Source: Galeruca laticollis
Taxonomy: Eukaryota; Arthropoda; Insecta; Coleoptera; Chrysomelidae
Direction of reading: 5' to 3'
Length of the DNA stretch: 64,000 nt
NCBI GenBank assembly: GCA_963921935.1
Contig: OY998179.1
Span: 57,084,222-57,148,221, forward strand
Shown here one piece after another: positions 45,232 through 56,051 of this stretch (position 1 is its first letter; the number at the start of each line of letters is the position of its first letter). The translations under genes and the position numbers were made by a program. Below the pieces are notes generated by a model that had not been told where the DNA came from, did not search any database, and saw only the letters and a list, made by a program, of their open reading frames with translations.

Positions 45232-46998
45232 AGTCCAGGAGGAATCGGCGCATGAGTACCGAAAACTATTCCACCTCAATTTTTTTATGCGATCCTCTTT
45301 GAATTGCCCTGCTGATGATATAAATGCATGTTGCCATGGGGCAACCTAGTGCCATATTGTTTAAACCGAAATTGTTCAAACAATTGGAAGGAATTGTTAT
45401 TTCTCAACCGGACAATTTTTTTTTATATTATTTATTGAAATACAAATAAAAAAGGTCCTATGACTTTTTACGATAAAGTTGATATTTTTAGAGATCTGAA
45501 TTTTTAAAGGTTCGAAAAATCTCAAATTTGAGTACTTTTGACCCATGAAAAATATATTAAAAAAATAAAATAATATATAAATAATAATTTTTTTAAATTC
45601 TTTATACAATAGTTAATAATATTCTTAATAGAGATTTAAGAAAATTTCATTGTTTATACCTGTTTTTTAATTGTTAATTTCGCGCGCTCACAAGTATGCG
45701 TCGCTACCTATAACTATCGCCGTCTCTCTCTGACTCATGCGCTGCATACGGTCTCTGTGTGTCCTAAATCATTATTAATTATTTATCTAAAAAACCATTA
45801 ACTTCATCAAGATTGGTAAAGAGAGCAATGTTATTAATAATTTAATTGTCTACAATTTGTTATTAACAAAAGTAATTTAAGTATGAATCGCAACATGTAA
45901 TTGAAATTTTTTTTTGTTATTATCATAGTAATTTATGCATTTTTATCCACAATAATAATATATAATGGTATTTGAAAAATTTTTGGAATCACAATTATAT
46001 ATAAATAATAAGCTTTTGCTCAAAACATACATTTGGATAAATGCATTGAATCCGGAATATAAAACATTAGATTTTACGAATTTCCGATACAAACTAGAAA
46101 ATGATACTTTGCTAATACCTTTATTCATAAACAAAAGCCCATTTTCAACTGATCAAAATCTAATGTTTTATATTCCGGATTCAATGCATTTTTCCAAATG
46201 TATGTTTAAGCATAAGCTTATTATTTATATATAATTGTGATTCCAAAAATTTTTCAAATACTATTATCTCTTATTATTGTTGATAAAAATGCATAAATCA
46301 CTATGATAATAACAAAAAAGTAATTTTAATTACATGTTCCGATTCATACTTAAATAACTTTTGTTAAAAACAAATTGTAGACAATTTAATTATTAATAAC
46401 ATTGCTCTCTTTACCAATCTTGATAAAGTTAATGGTTTTTTACATAAATAATTAATAATGATTCAGGACACAGAGAGACCGTATGCAGCGCATGAGTCAG
46501 AGAGAGACGGCGATACTTAAAGGTAGCGACGCATACTTGTGAGCGCGCGAAATTAACAATTAAATAACAGGTATAAACAATGAAATTTTCTTAAATCTCT
46601 ATTAAGAATATTATTAACTATTGTATAAAGAATTTAAAAGAAATATTATTTATATTTTATTTTATTTTTTTAATATATTTTTCATGGGTCAAAAGTACTC
46701 AAATTTGAGATTTTTCGAACCTTTAAAAATTCATATCTCTAAAAATATTAACTTTATCATGAAACGTCATAGGACCTTTTTTATTTGTATTTCAATAAAG
46801 AATATAAAAAAAGTTTGTCCGGTTGAAAAATAACAATTCCTTCCAATTGTTTAAACAATTTCGGTTTAAACAATATGGCACTAGGTTGCCCCATGGCAAC
46901 ATGCATTTATATCATCAGTAGGGCAACTCAAAGAGGATCGCATAAAAAAATTGAGGTGGAATAGTTTTCGGTACTCATGCGCTGATTCCTCCTGGACT
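45232..46998. mobile_element. 1767-bp foldback element, two 844-bp arms and a 79-bp loop
   Basis: 45232-46075 and 46155-46998 are near-identical inverted copies; both ends read AGTCCAGGAGGAATC inward. The loop is 46076-46154. A TTA precedes the left end and TAA follows the right end, compatible with a short target duplication. Each arm includes a GC-richer segment (GCGCGCTCACAAGTATGCGTC and GACTCATGCGCTGCATAC) near 45682-45760 and its mirror. The 70-codon ORFs at 45397-45609 and 46621-46833 are mirror images and look incidental. There is no transposase, so it is non-autonomous. Confidence 0.88.
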
Positions 46999-47780
46999 AA
47001 ATTTTAAATCTGTATACAAAACCTATCTGCGTATTAAAATGAATTAGATTTCCTATTATATTTTCCCATCTAAATATCCACAAAAAATAAACACCGATAA
47101 ATTCCAACCACAATGTCAATATTTTTTTATCAATTCGTTGCGAAAGGAGCAACATTACTCATATTTATGAGTCAACAACTAGTTGGAGAATGATACAATT
47201 GTAATTTGGGTGAAACTTCATAAAGAGAAAAGATTAAATGAGGAAAAGAACTGTTATCGAGCAGAAAACTGAACGTGAAAATATATTGTACTAAACGCTG
47301 TAACAACTCATTCTGAAGTCATAAAGCAAGTTGAATGATAACTCCTAAGAACGTATATCTAAATTAAAGTCGTGTAGAAAGAAGTTCCTTTATATCGGCT
47401 TTAGTGAGGAATCAAATCCCAGAAATTAAAGCTTTCATTAGAGCCATCTAACAAAGCGCTCGTAACCATAAAGTTAGTCGATACAGAGAATAAATATCGA
47501 CCATAGAGTGGCTTTTAACGCTTTGGTGTATCCTGAGATAGAATTGAATTACCACGAAAGAGGGTCGATGAAGTGGTTCACGTGTGGAAAAGGTTTAATG
47601 ATCACGTTTAAGTAGAACATCACTAATGGTTGGAATTAATATTAGCTAGCATGCTCTTTTTTAGATAAATCGTCGGAAATACTGCAGACGTTGTTTTTAT
47701 TTTCATTGAATGAAAAAATAAATGAGCGAGAAAATATCGTCATGGAATTTTTATTTTCCTATAACTAATGCTCCGTGAGT
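46999..47780. other. No gene seen
   Basis: AT-rich, no protein or repeat recognised. Confidence 0.4.
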
Positions 47781-47978
47781 TACTTATAGAATTTGTAAAA
47801 ATTCAGGAATGTTTGTATTATCGACATCAACTTGATACTTAGCTTATTCATCCTCATGTGTTCTATGAACACTGAAAGGTACAGTAGCGAGTATTTGAAA
47901 AGTATTTCGCCCGTAGGTTGGAATCGGAAACTCTCGATCCAGAGTCCATGTTCTATCCACTGAGTTACCAATCCCAGT
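47780..47978 (-). mobile_element. tRNA-derived SINE
   Basis: On the minus strand 47978-47905 is tRNA-like: box A TAACTCAGTGGA (47968-47957), an anticodon-arm-like GGACTCTGGATC, and box B-like GTTTCCGATTCCAAC (47933-47919). A body follows (TACTCGCTACTGTACC...). The anticodon arm looks most like tRNA-Gln. The gene would be transcribed by RNA polymerase III and mobilised by a LINE. It lacks a clean acceptor stem, so it is not a working tRNA. Confidence 0.5.
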
Positions 47979-48647
47979 ATCAATCTTTGTAAAAACGATT
48001 TAAATAATACAACATGTGTCTTCATTGAGTTATTACAAGGAACCATTATCATCAATTACATAACAAATATTATTATCAGATGTATGATTTCAACAATATT
48101 ATCCAATTTCTTTTGAAAACGATATGGGATTGCACTAGAATTTTGAATACCTATCCTGTTTTTAAATATTAATTATTTAATCTTTGTTGACGTATTCAAC
48201 TATATTAGTAATCTTAATTTGGTAACGTTAATGTCGAAATTAATAGTTTATTATGTATAAATTAACAAATCCTGAATATCAGACAAATAAGTCCAAGTAT
48301 TTGGTGCTTCTCAGTCTTTACCGTTTTTCGAAAGAAATACTAAAAACTAAAACAGTAAAACACGATAAATCGAAGTAGTTTACAGTGATATTTAAGTGCA
48401 GTAAGTACTTTTTTCCTCCAGTAATCATAGATCGATTAAAATATCGCTTTTGATACAATACCAACAAATTTTTTGTTATCAATTAACCAAAAAACTGGCT
48501 TCAGCTACTATCACTATCATTAATCATCAATAGCCAAACCCATCGGTTTCGCTAGAAATAAACAGAGTCGGATTCAGGTTGAAACTATTGCCGGAATGAA
48601 AATTCGATTTGAATTTAAAACAAAGAAAGCTACTTAAAATTTACAAA

Positions 48648-49934
48648 ATGTCAAGCGGCGCTTCTGTCTACAGGGGTCCGTCAACTAATCCCGATCAGCA
48701 AACTCTCACATATTCCACAATTACACAACAACAAACATCTCCAAAATTTCCAACTAAGGACCAAGCAATAATTTTCCCTCGATAGACACAATAAAACTAC
48801 AAGAGTATACCATTGCAGTGGGAACCATAGTGCAACCAAAAAATGTACTGTTTTCATCAAGAATGTCAAATGGAAGAATTTACATCTACCTTTCAAGTAA
48901 ACAAGTTGTAGACGATTTTCTGAGTCCACCGGGAGTAATTAAAATAGGAGAACACACTATAAAAGCACGCCCCAGCTAATAAATTACTTCTTTCTGACGT
49001 ATGCCCATTCATACCTCATGATGCAATTGCAAAGTGTTTAATCGAACTTTGTTTCAAATTAATGTCCCCAATTTCGTTTCTTAGAACTGGAATACAAGAC
49101 CCACAATACAGCCATGTACTTAGTTTTCGAAGGCAAGTATACTATGCACCATTAGACAATAATACTGTACCTGACTCAGTCCTAATTGATTTCGATAATA
49201 CTTCATATCAAATTTTCCTTTATGATGGATTAACTTCTTATAAGTGTCATCAGGCTGGTCACGTATCATCAGCTTGTACTTAGACTCCCTCTCACGTTAC
49301 TGTTCCACAACCTACGTTCCAATCTGCTAGCAACTCCTCACAAATACAGGAATACTCCTGTTCACAATTAATGGCCCCTATTTCCCAACAGAATAAAGAA
49401 ATACATTCAACCGACGAAACTCAGGAAGGGATGGATTCTCAATAAAGTTCTAATCCGAATCACATAAATAAACGTTCCCACTCCGAAGTATCATCTCCAG
49501 CTTGCTCCACTCCTACAGAAACACCGCAAGTAGATTTCACAATACATCAACAAGTACAAAATAAGAAGAGAAACATTATCAAATCAGCCACTACCACTTC
49601 GGATGCCATTAATATTGAATCACTATTACAACCAACTAAACAACTGATTCAGGAAGCATCACCGCCATATGTACAAATCTACATCCAATTAGTAAGCCTC
49701 TTAGAAGACGTACATGGCTCTTTCACCCCTCTGAAGATTGCTCAGGAGTACACACAGTACATACAAGACCTACTACACATACTGACAGAAATATATCCCA
49801 AGTTGCAAGAAAGAGTAATAAATGCCAGGATTACAGGAATCAAGAAGAAAATTCTTAATAAAATAAAACGAGACTTAAATAACCAGTTTGACGTGTCGGA
49901 AGACACCGATGCGTCACAGGATAGCGCATATTAA
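48648..49934 (+). pseudogene. ORF1 (Gag-like) of an I/Jockey-type LINE, broken
   Basis: ATG at 48648 opens a Ser/Thr/Gln-rich start; a stop appears at about 48783. Coding traces go on through KLQEYTIAVGT, SSRMSNGRIYIYLSS, LRRQVYYAPLDN and a zinc-knuckle remnant KCHQAGHVSSAC (49240-49275), where the first Cys appears replaced by Tyr. A Ser/Gln/Pro-rich C-terminus runs to TAA at 49932-49934. RNA-binding protein of the retrotransposon in life; several stops here. Confidence 0.6.
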
Positions 49935-49953
49935 ATAAGCAAAAACAAACAAA

Positions 49954-50722
49954 ATGATTATTATTCAGTGGAACATTCAAGGTGTATTTACACATGTCGA
50001 AATGCTTCAACTTTTAATTAAGCAAACACTTCCACAAGTCATCTGCCTACAAGAGACAATTTTCAAAATAAATAAAAAATATTCTTTAAAACATTTTTAT
50101 GACTATCACAAAATCAGAACCGGCACTAGTAAAGCCAGTGGTGGCGTATCTATATATGTCAACTCAAATTTGGAATCAGAAGAAATCCCTATACAATCAA
50201 ACTTAGAAGTTGTCGCGGTTAAAATAAAGTCCCCAATACAATTTTCTGTATGCAACATATACTTTCCATCAGATACGGAAATTACCTCCAAACAACTCGA
50301 ATCGTCAATAGATCAAATTCCAAAGCCAAGGATTATAGTAGGTGATTTTAATGCACATGACACTACATGGGGCTGTATGTCTACAGATGAAAGAGGTAAA
50401 GTCATTGAACATATTCTAAGCTCAACCAATCTTACATTACTTTATACGGGTGAAAAAACTCGCTTTATTTCAGTAACTGGTAATCATTTTGGCATAGAAC
50501 TCTCTATATGTGAATACTCTTTAACTCTAAGCCTAAACTGGGAAGTTTTACCGCATGCTTATGATAGTGATCACTGGCCTATAATAATTGAAAATTACAA
50601 ATCCAAAAATACCGAAATATGCTATTTAGAAAAATGGATGACAGAAAATGCAGATTGGGAATCTTATCAAAACATTATTAAAAACTCCCTACCGCATCTA
50701 GGCACAGGAAGCATGGATATTT
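49954..50722 (+). pseudogene. AP endonuclease of an I/Jockey-type LINE, RT missing
   Basis: An open frame of 250 codons with the apurinic-endonuclease motifs in order: IIIQWNIQGVFTH, VICLQET, ASGGVSIYV, RIIVGDFNAHDTTWG, and YDSDHWPIII with the catalytic Asp-His. It follows ORF1 by 20 nt. The expected reverse transcriptase is absent: at about 50722 the sequence switches to an unrelated minus-strand gene fragment, so the element lost its 3' part. The endonuclease would nick the target DNA. The ORF is intact, which is notable in this landscape. Confidence 0.75.
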
Positions 50723-51440
50723 GGTGAAACCACTCTGCTGACCCAGAAGGAAGTTTTGCATTTTTAAGTCCACCCAAATGACCCATTGATGCTCAGTATA
50801 CTTTATTTTTGTCAATACCAAAGCAATGGTGTCGTATGCATATTTCACTTTCGTTGAGTGACCAATTGGTATTGAACCATATTTGTTTCCATTCTGTAAA
50901 AGGACACATTTTAAACTTCGCTTTGAGCTATCAATAAATAAGCGTCATTCATTTGGAGAATAGTCACAAAGTCCCATATTTTCTAGAAGGTCTTTAACAT
51001 CCTGGCAATATACAAGATAGTCTTCTTGAGAAAAAAATGTAGAAAATCCTTTTCTCTATTGCGGTAAAAAGTAATCTTAGTTCCTTGTTCGAGTAAATTC
51101 TTGTCCTTTAACCTAGAAGCTAGAATTTCCGAAGCTTCCTTTGAAAGGTTGAGATTTCTGCTGAGGTCGTTTAACTCATTTTGATTGAAACGTTAAGGCA
51201 CTGATGTTATCCCCAAATAATAGCAGTCACGTTTATCACTTTCAGAAGAATGATCAGGGAAAAAGTTTCGTCCTGGCCAAGCTCTGGTAGATGATGAAAT
51301 GTGGGGATTGGTACTTTATCTGAATGAGCGACTGGGCGCCTTGCAAACTCTAAATCACGATAATTCCACTTGCTACGGTTGTTTCGATTAGTTCCGTTGA
51401 GATTTACTAGGCAGAAGTAACAGTCATTAATGAAATTAAC
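50723..51440 (-). pseudogene. Repetitive-family protein with DCYFC motif, broken
   Basis: Read on the minus strand from about 51440: NDCYFCLVNLNGTNRNN, SARRPVAHSD-like and TFHHLPELGQDETF, then after frame changes ELNDLSRNLNLSKEASEILASR-like, TFYRNREKDF, YSPNE, RLFIDSSKRSLKCVLL, NGNKYGSIPIGHS and VDLKMQNFLLGQQSG. This is a protein family present in many insect and other animal genomes in many copies; I do not know an accepted name. The C-terminus is cut at 50723 by the LINE fragment. It has several stops. Confidence 0.55.
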
Positions 51441-51604
51441 TGTCTCGACCCTTAATTCGTGGAATCTGCTCATATTAGTGTTTTAAATGAAACTCACGGT
51501 TTCTAGTTAATTCCACAATATAATAAAAGTTATTGAAAATTCTAAAAAATTGACAATTGTTTCGATAAATCAATATCATCGTCAGAATGAAGAACTTCTG
51601 TCAA
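51432..51604 (-). mobile_element. Penelope-like tail, reversed
   Basis: Starts AAATTAACTGTCTCGACCC and runs through TAGTGTTTTAAATGAAACTC to ATCATCGTCAGAATGA, the inverse of the tail at 54100-54228. It abuts the ~170-bp-unit element. Confidence 0.7.
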
Positions 51605-52329
51605 CTGAGTCAACTGAAAATCAATAGGGTACATCTGTGACACATCTTAAACAATATTCAATCATAAAATTGATCAATCGTATACTCTCTCTGGAGGCTG
51701 TATCGTGCTAACAAATTGAAAATTCTCCAAAAATGATAAAAATTTAGTACTTCAAGTACTATAGCACCCGTTGTACTGGCTTTAGTGAGCTACATATCAA
51801 TAGGGTTCATCTTTGAGACGCTCTGAATTATAGAATTGGTCACATGTATATACTCCGGAGGCTGTATCGTGCTAAAAAACTGAAACATCTCCAAAAATGA
51901 CAAAAAGATCGTAAATTGACTGTCTCGACCCTTACTTCGTGGAATATGCTCATATTAGTGTTTTTAAATGAAACTCAAGGTCTCTAGTTAATTCCACAAT
52001 ATAATACAAGTTATTGAAAACTCTAAAAAATTGACAATTGTTTCGATAAATCAATATCATCGTCAGAATGACAGAAGTTACATTTCATTTTATGCCTACC
52101 TGATGTTTAGTAGTTATATTTTTGGCTAGACCAAGAAGTAACCTAACTTGTGATTGGCTTAATATATGTTTATAGAAAAAAGAAGAAGATGTGATATTAC
52201 AAATATTGAAGCTTAGATATTATTAGCCCTATGGTGATATCCTGGATATCATTTTTCCAATTAAGATCAGTATAACTGTGCAATGATATAGAAAACCAGG
52301 AAAACTATATCTGCTGATCTTTACAATTA

Positions 52330-52971
52330 TCACTTAATAAGACAGTTTATTAGTGGAGAATTCCCTAGATTTAACTGTTCATTGACAACTTCATATTGTG
52401 GGTTTCTTAAATGTCTTCTAATTTCCAGTTCTTCAAGGAAATCCAGTTCTTGTTTCTTTTCACAAATATGCAGCACTTCTAGTTCTGTGTTAGGTGTCAA
52501 TGAATGATTGGTGTCAAGTAGATGTTTTGCGTAGTGAGATTTATCTGGTTGTTTTAATCTGTAAGCTCGTAAGTGTTCACTGTATCGTATTTCAAAATTC
52601 CTAAGGGTCTGACCCAAATAGACAGCATTACATTCTGGACATTTGAGTTTATATATACCTGACTTCTTTAATAGTGGTATTTTTGTTTTTACATTTAACA
52701 ATTTTGTACTAACGTTACTTTCTATTTTAAAAGAAATTGTTGCATTTGTTGCTGAAGATATTATCTTTGAAATATTATTAGAAATATTTCCTGCATATGT
52801 GATGGTTTTATAAGTTTTAATTTCATCAGCTTGTTTAGGATATATTAGTTGTAATGCCACTTTTTTCTCTTTTTTACTAATTAGTTTATTTATCATATCT
52901 AATGGATAACCGTTAGATGTTGCTATTTGTCTAATTGTATTAATCTCTCTATCAAAATTACATTTGTTCAT
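52330..52971 (-). pseudogene. Penelope GIY-YIG endonuclease region, reversed copy
   Basis: 213 codons, same amino acids as 53211-53852. Truncated at its 5' side by the head-to-head junction near 52988, so it lacks the RT thumb present in the forward copy. Confidence 0.8.
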
Positions 52972-52981
52972 AGGAACTGAA

Positions 52982-53852
52982 AAAGCTCAATAATTTACAC
53001 CCGAAAATTAAATTTACATTAGAAATTGAAGAAAATAGCTCAATCAATTTTCTTGATTTAAAAATTCAAAGAGTTAATGATGTACTTGATTATTCAATTT
53101 ACCGAAAACCAACACAGACTGATGTGACAATTCCATTCAATTCTAGCCACCCTGTCTCACACAGACTAGCAGCATATAATTCAATGATACATAGAGCTTT
53201 TTCAGTTCCTATGAACAAATGTAATTTTGATAGAGAGATTAATACAATTAGACAAATAGCAACATCTAACGGTTATCCATTAGATATGATAAATAAACTA
53301 ATTAGTAAAAAAGAGAAAAAAGTGGCATTACAACTAATATATCCTAAACAAGCTGATGAAATTAAAACTTATAAAACCATCACATATGCAGGAAATATTT
53401 CTAATAATATTTCAAAGATAATATCTTCAGCAACAAATGCAACAATTTCTTTTAAAATAGAAAGTAACGTTAGTACAAAATTGTTAAATGTAAAAACAAA
53501 AATACCACTATTAAAGAAGTCAGGTATATATAAACTCAAATGTCCAGAATGTAATGCTGTCTATTTGGGTCAGACCCTTAGGAATTTTGAAATACGATAC
53601 AGTGAACACTTACGAGCTTACAGATTAAAACAACCAGATAAATCTCACTACGCAAAACATCTACTTGACACCAATCATTCATTGACACCTAACACAGAAC
53701 TAGAAGTGCTGCATATTTGTGAAAAGAAACAAGAACTGGATTTCCTTGAAGAACTGGAAATTAGAAGACATTTAAGAAACCCACAATATGAAGTTGTCAA
53801 TGAACAGTTAAATCTAGGGAATTCTCCACTAATAAACTGTCTTATTAAGTGA
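52982..53852 (+). CDS. Penelope RT C-terminus plus GIY-YIG endonuclease, 5'-truncated
   Basis: Open without stop from 52982 to the TGA at 53850-53852. The first ~80 codons are the end of a Penelope-type reverse transcriptase (SINFLDLKIQR, YSIYRKPTQTDVTIP, HPVSHRLAAYNSMIHRAFSVP). A linker follows, then the GIY-YIG endonuclease: KSGIYKLKCPECNAVYLGQT carries GIY and YLG with a CX2C, then RNFEIRYSEH with its Arg, and a catalytic-type Glu in the LEELEIRR segment. The upstream RT fingers/palm, with the YxDD motif, are missing. The frame itself is intact, suggesting recent activity of the family. Confidence 0.82.
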
Positions 53853-55317
53853 TAATTGTAAAGATCAGCAGATATAGTTTTCCTGGTTTTCTATATCATT
53901 GCACAGTTATACTGATCTTAATTGGAAAAATGATATCCAGGATATCACCATAGGGCTAATAATATCTAAGCTTCAATATTTGTAATATCACATCTTCTTC
54001 TTTTTTCTATAAACATATATTAAGCCAATCACAAGTTAGGTTACTTCTTGGTCTAGCCAAAAATATAACTACTAAACATCAGGTAGGCATAAAATGAAAT
54101 GTAACTTCTGTCATTCTGACGATGATATTGATTTATCGAAACAATTGTCAATTTTTTAGAGTTTTCAATAACTTGTATTATATTGTGGAATTAACTAGAG
54201 ACCTTGAGTTTCATTTAAAAACACTAAGAAGATCGTACTTAAAGTACTGTAGCACCTGTGTTATTAGCTCTGGTAAGCTGAAAATCAATAGGGTTTATCA
54301 GTGAAATGTCCTGAATAATATCCAATTATAAAATTGGTCACTTGTATATACTCCGGAGGCTGTATTGTGCTAACAAACTGAAACTTCTCCAAAAATGACA
54401 AAAATATCATACTTTAAGTACTGTAGCACCTGTGGTATTGGCTCTGGTAAGCTGAAAATAAATAGGGTTTATCAGTGAGATGTCCTGAATAAAATTCAAT
54501 CATAAAATTGGTCACGTGTTGCGCTGCGGAGGCTGTATCGTGCTAACAAACTGAAATTTCTCAACAAATGACAAAATGTCGTACTTCAAGTATCATAGCA
54601 CCCGTTGTACTGGCTCTGGTGAGCTGAAAATCAATAGAGTTCATCTGTAACATGTCCTTAACAATATCCCATCATAAAGTTGGTGACTTATTGCACTCCG
54701 GAGGCTGTATCGTGCTAACAAGACATGTAAGGAAAAGTGGCCGACGACAACGACGACATAAGGATTTTTTTTCTAAACACCGTTTTTTCGTGTTGTCGTT
54801 GATGGAAAACGTAAAAATAACTCAAAATTTTTTCTCAGAATTCCAACTTTTTTTGTGGGCGGAAAAGGAAAAAACTCAAGATATTTCGCAGCTCCGTTCT
54901 ACTATCTACTGCTTCAATCTGCAAACTAACTAACTAAATTTCAAGTGTTAATACCTTAGGTTAATGCGAAACTCGTAACTGGCGCCAGTGTGACGCGACA
55001 GTGCACGTGTTGATAAGCCATTGTCGTAATTTCTTAGAACCCAATAAAATGCAAATAAGCCCTAGTTTTTGATACTGGGGTTGTAGTTTAACTCTGGGTT
55101 ACTGTAAGAAAATACCTAGTATTTTTATTATAATATAAAAAATAAAAAAATATAACATTATTTAAAACAGGGAGCGGATAATAGCAAGCAGGTGCGTGTA
55201 ATCTTTTTAAGTATAACTAATATCTAAAAAACCAGAGCTTATAGGGAAAACCTGACTTTATATTTAAATGCAGCGCCCCAAATATAGCTAAAATCTGGGC
55301 ACCAGAAAAATATTTTT

Positions 55318-55979
55318 TTTGTTGGCCTGTGTAATAGGAGGCAATTTCCTAATGTAACTGACTGTATTGATGGTACACACATACCTATACAGTCACCAGG
55401 AGGTGAACATGCAGATATTTTCCGAAACCGAAAAGGTTATTTTTCTGTAAACGTGCCGGTAGTGTGTGACTCAAATTTAATGATAAGAGATATTGTTGCT
55501 AGGTGGCCTGGCTCCACTCACGACAGTACCATGTTCAACAGTTCTCTTATCTGTGTATCTTTAGAAGCAAACCAGTTTCCGTCTAGTTATTTGTTAGGGG
55601 ACAGTGATTATAGTTGTAAGGAATATTTACTAACTCCTATTTCAAATCCCATCACTATATGAGGAACAAATTATAATGCTGCTCATATTCAAATGAGGAA
55701 CACTGTAAAGCGCACATTTGCTATTTGGTAAAGACGTTTTGCTTGTCTTTCATAGGGTCTTAGAACGAAGTTAAGTACTACAGTAGAAGTTATTGTAGCT
55801 ACTGCTGTTTTACATAATATGGCAGTATTACAACAAGATCTATTAGATCATTTTGAAGAAATTGTAGAGATTGTCATTCCACTTCCCATTAATGAGAATA
55901 TTGGCAATGCTAGAGGAGTTGCACTTAGAAACAGTTTAATTGAAAACTACTTTAGGTTGGCAAAAATAATAATTTATTG
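55318..55979 (+). pseudogene. PIF/Harbinger (HARBI1-like) transposase, C-terminal part
   Basis: Starts mid-domain at about 55318 with FPNVTDCIDGTHIPIQSPGG (first catalytic Asp), then SVNVPVVCDSNLMIRDI, RWPGSTHDSTMFNSS (second Asp) and LLGDSDYSCKEYLLTP. The third catalytic residue, usually Glu in a VERTFG-like segment, reads VKRTFAIW, a Glu-to-Lys change. Stops fall at about 55660 and 55728. The C-terminus continues to TGA at 55977-55979. It converges with the Myb-like gene at 56052-57867, the standard two-gene set of this superfamily. Confidence 0.75.
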
Positions 55980-56051
55980 AAAATGTGTTAATATCTATTT
56001 CAATATAAAGAATTTGTCAATTACACAGGTATAAAAATACTAGTATACTAA

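Larger units (their letters stand above)
51912..54228 (+). mobile_element. Penelope-like retroelement, head-to-head copies
   Basis: A reversed partial copy (51912-52988) is followed by a forward copy (about 52979-54228); they share AAAAGCTC at the junction. Over 213 codons the two are identical in protein. AAGATCGTA (9 bp) lies just outside both ends, inside the ~170-bp-unit element, and is the target duplication. Inverted partial copies joined to a main copy are typical of Penelope elements. The forward copy lacks most of its reverse transcriptase (5'-truncated). Confidence 0.85.
51605..54945. mobile_element. ~170-bp-unit element, copy 2, split by a Penelope insertion
   Basis: Units with GGAGGCTGTATCGTGC at 51697, 51856, 54355 (GTATTGTGC), 54528 and 54703. 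The right end repeats the structure of copy 1: AAAAGTGGCCGACGACAACG, then GGGCGGAAAAGG at about 54856. The left end is missing. The Penelope element at 51912-54228 is inserted in it, flanked by AAGATCGTA. Confidence 0.75.

Noticed and set aside
45397..46833. Mirrored 70-codon ORFs (45397-45609 and 46621-46833) and the 89-codon ORF across the loop
   Set aside because: They are the same AT-rich sequence in both arms of the foldback; no domain, no start context.
47905..47978. A functional tRNA gene
   Set aside because: Acceptor stem does not pair well and a SINE-like body follows; best called tRNA-derived.
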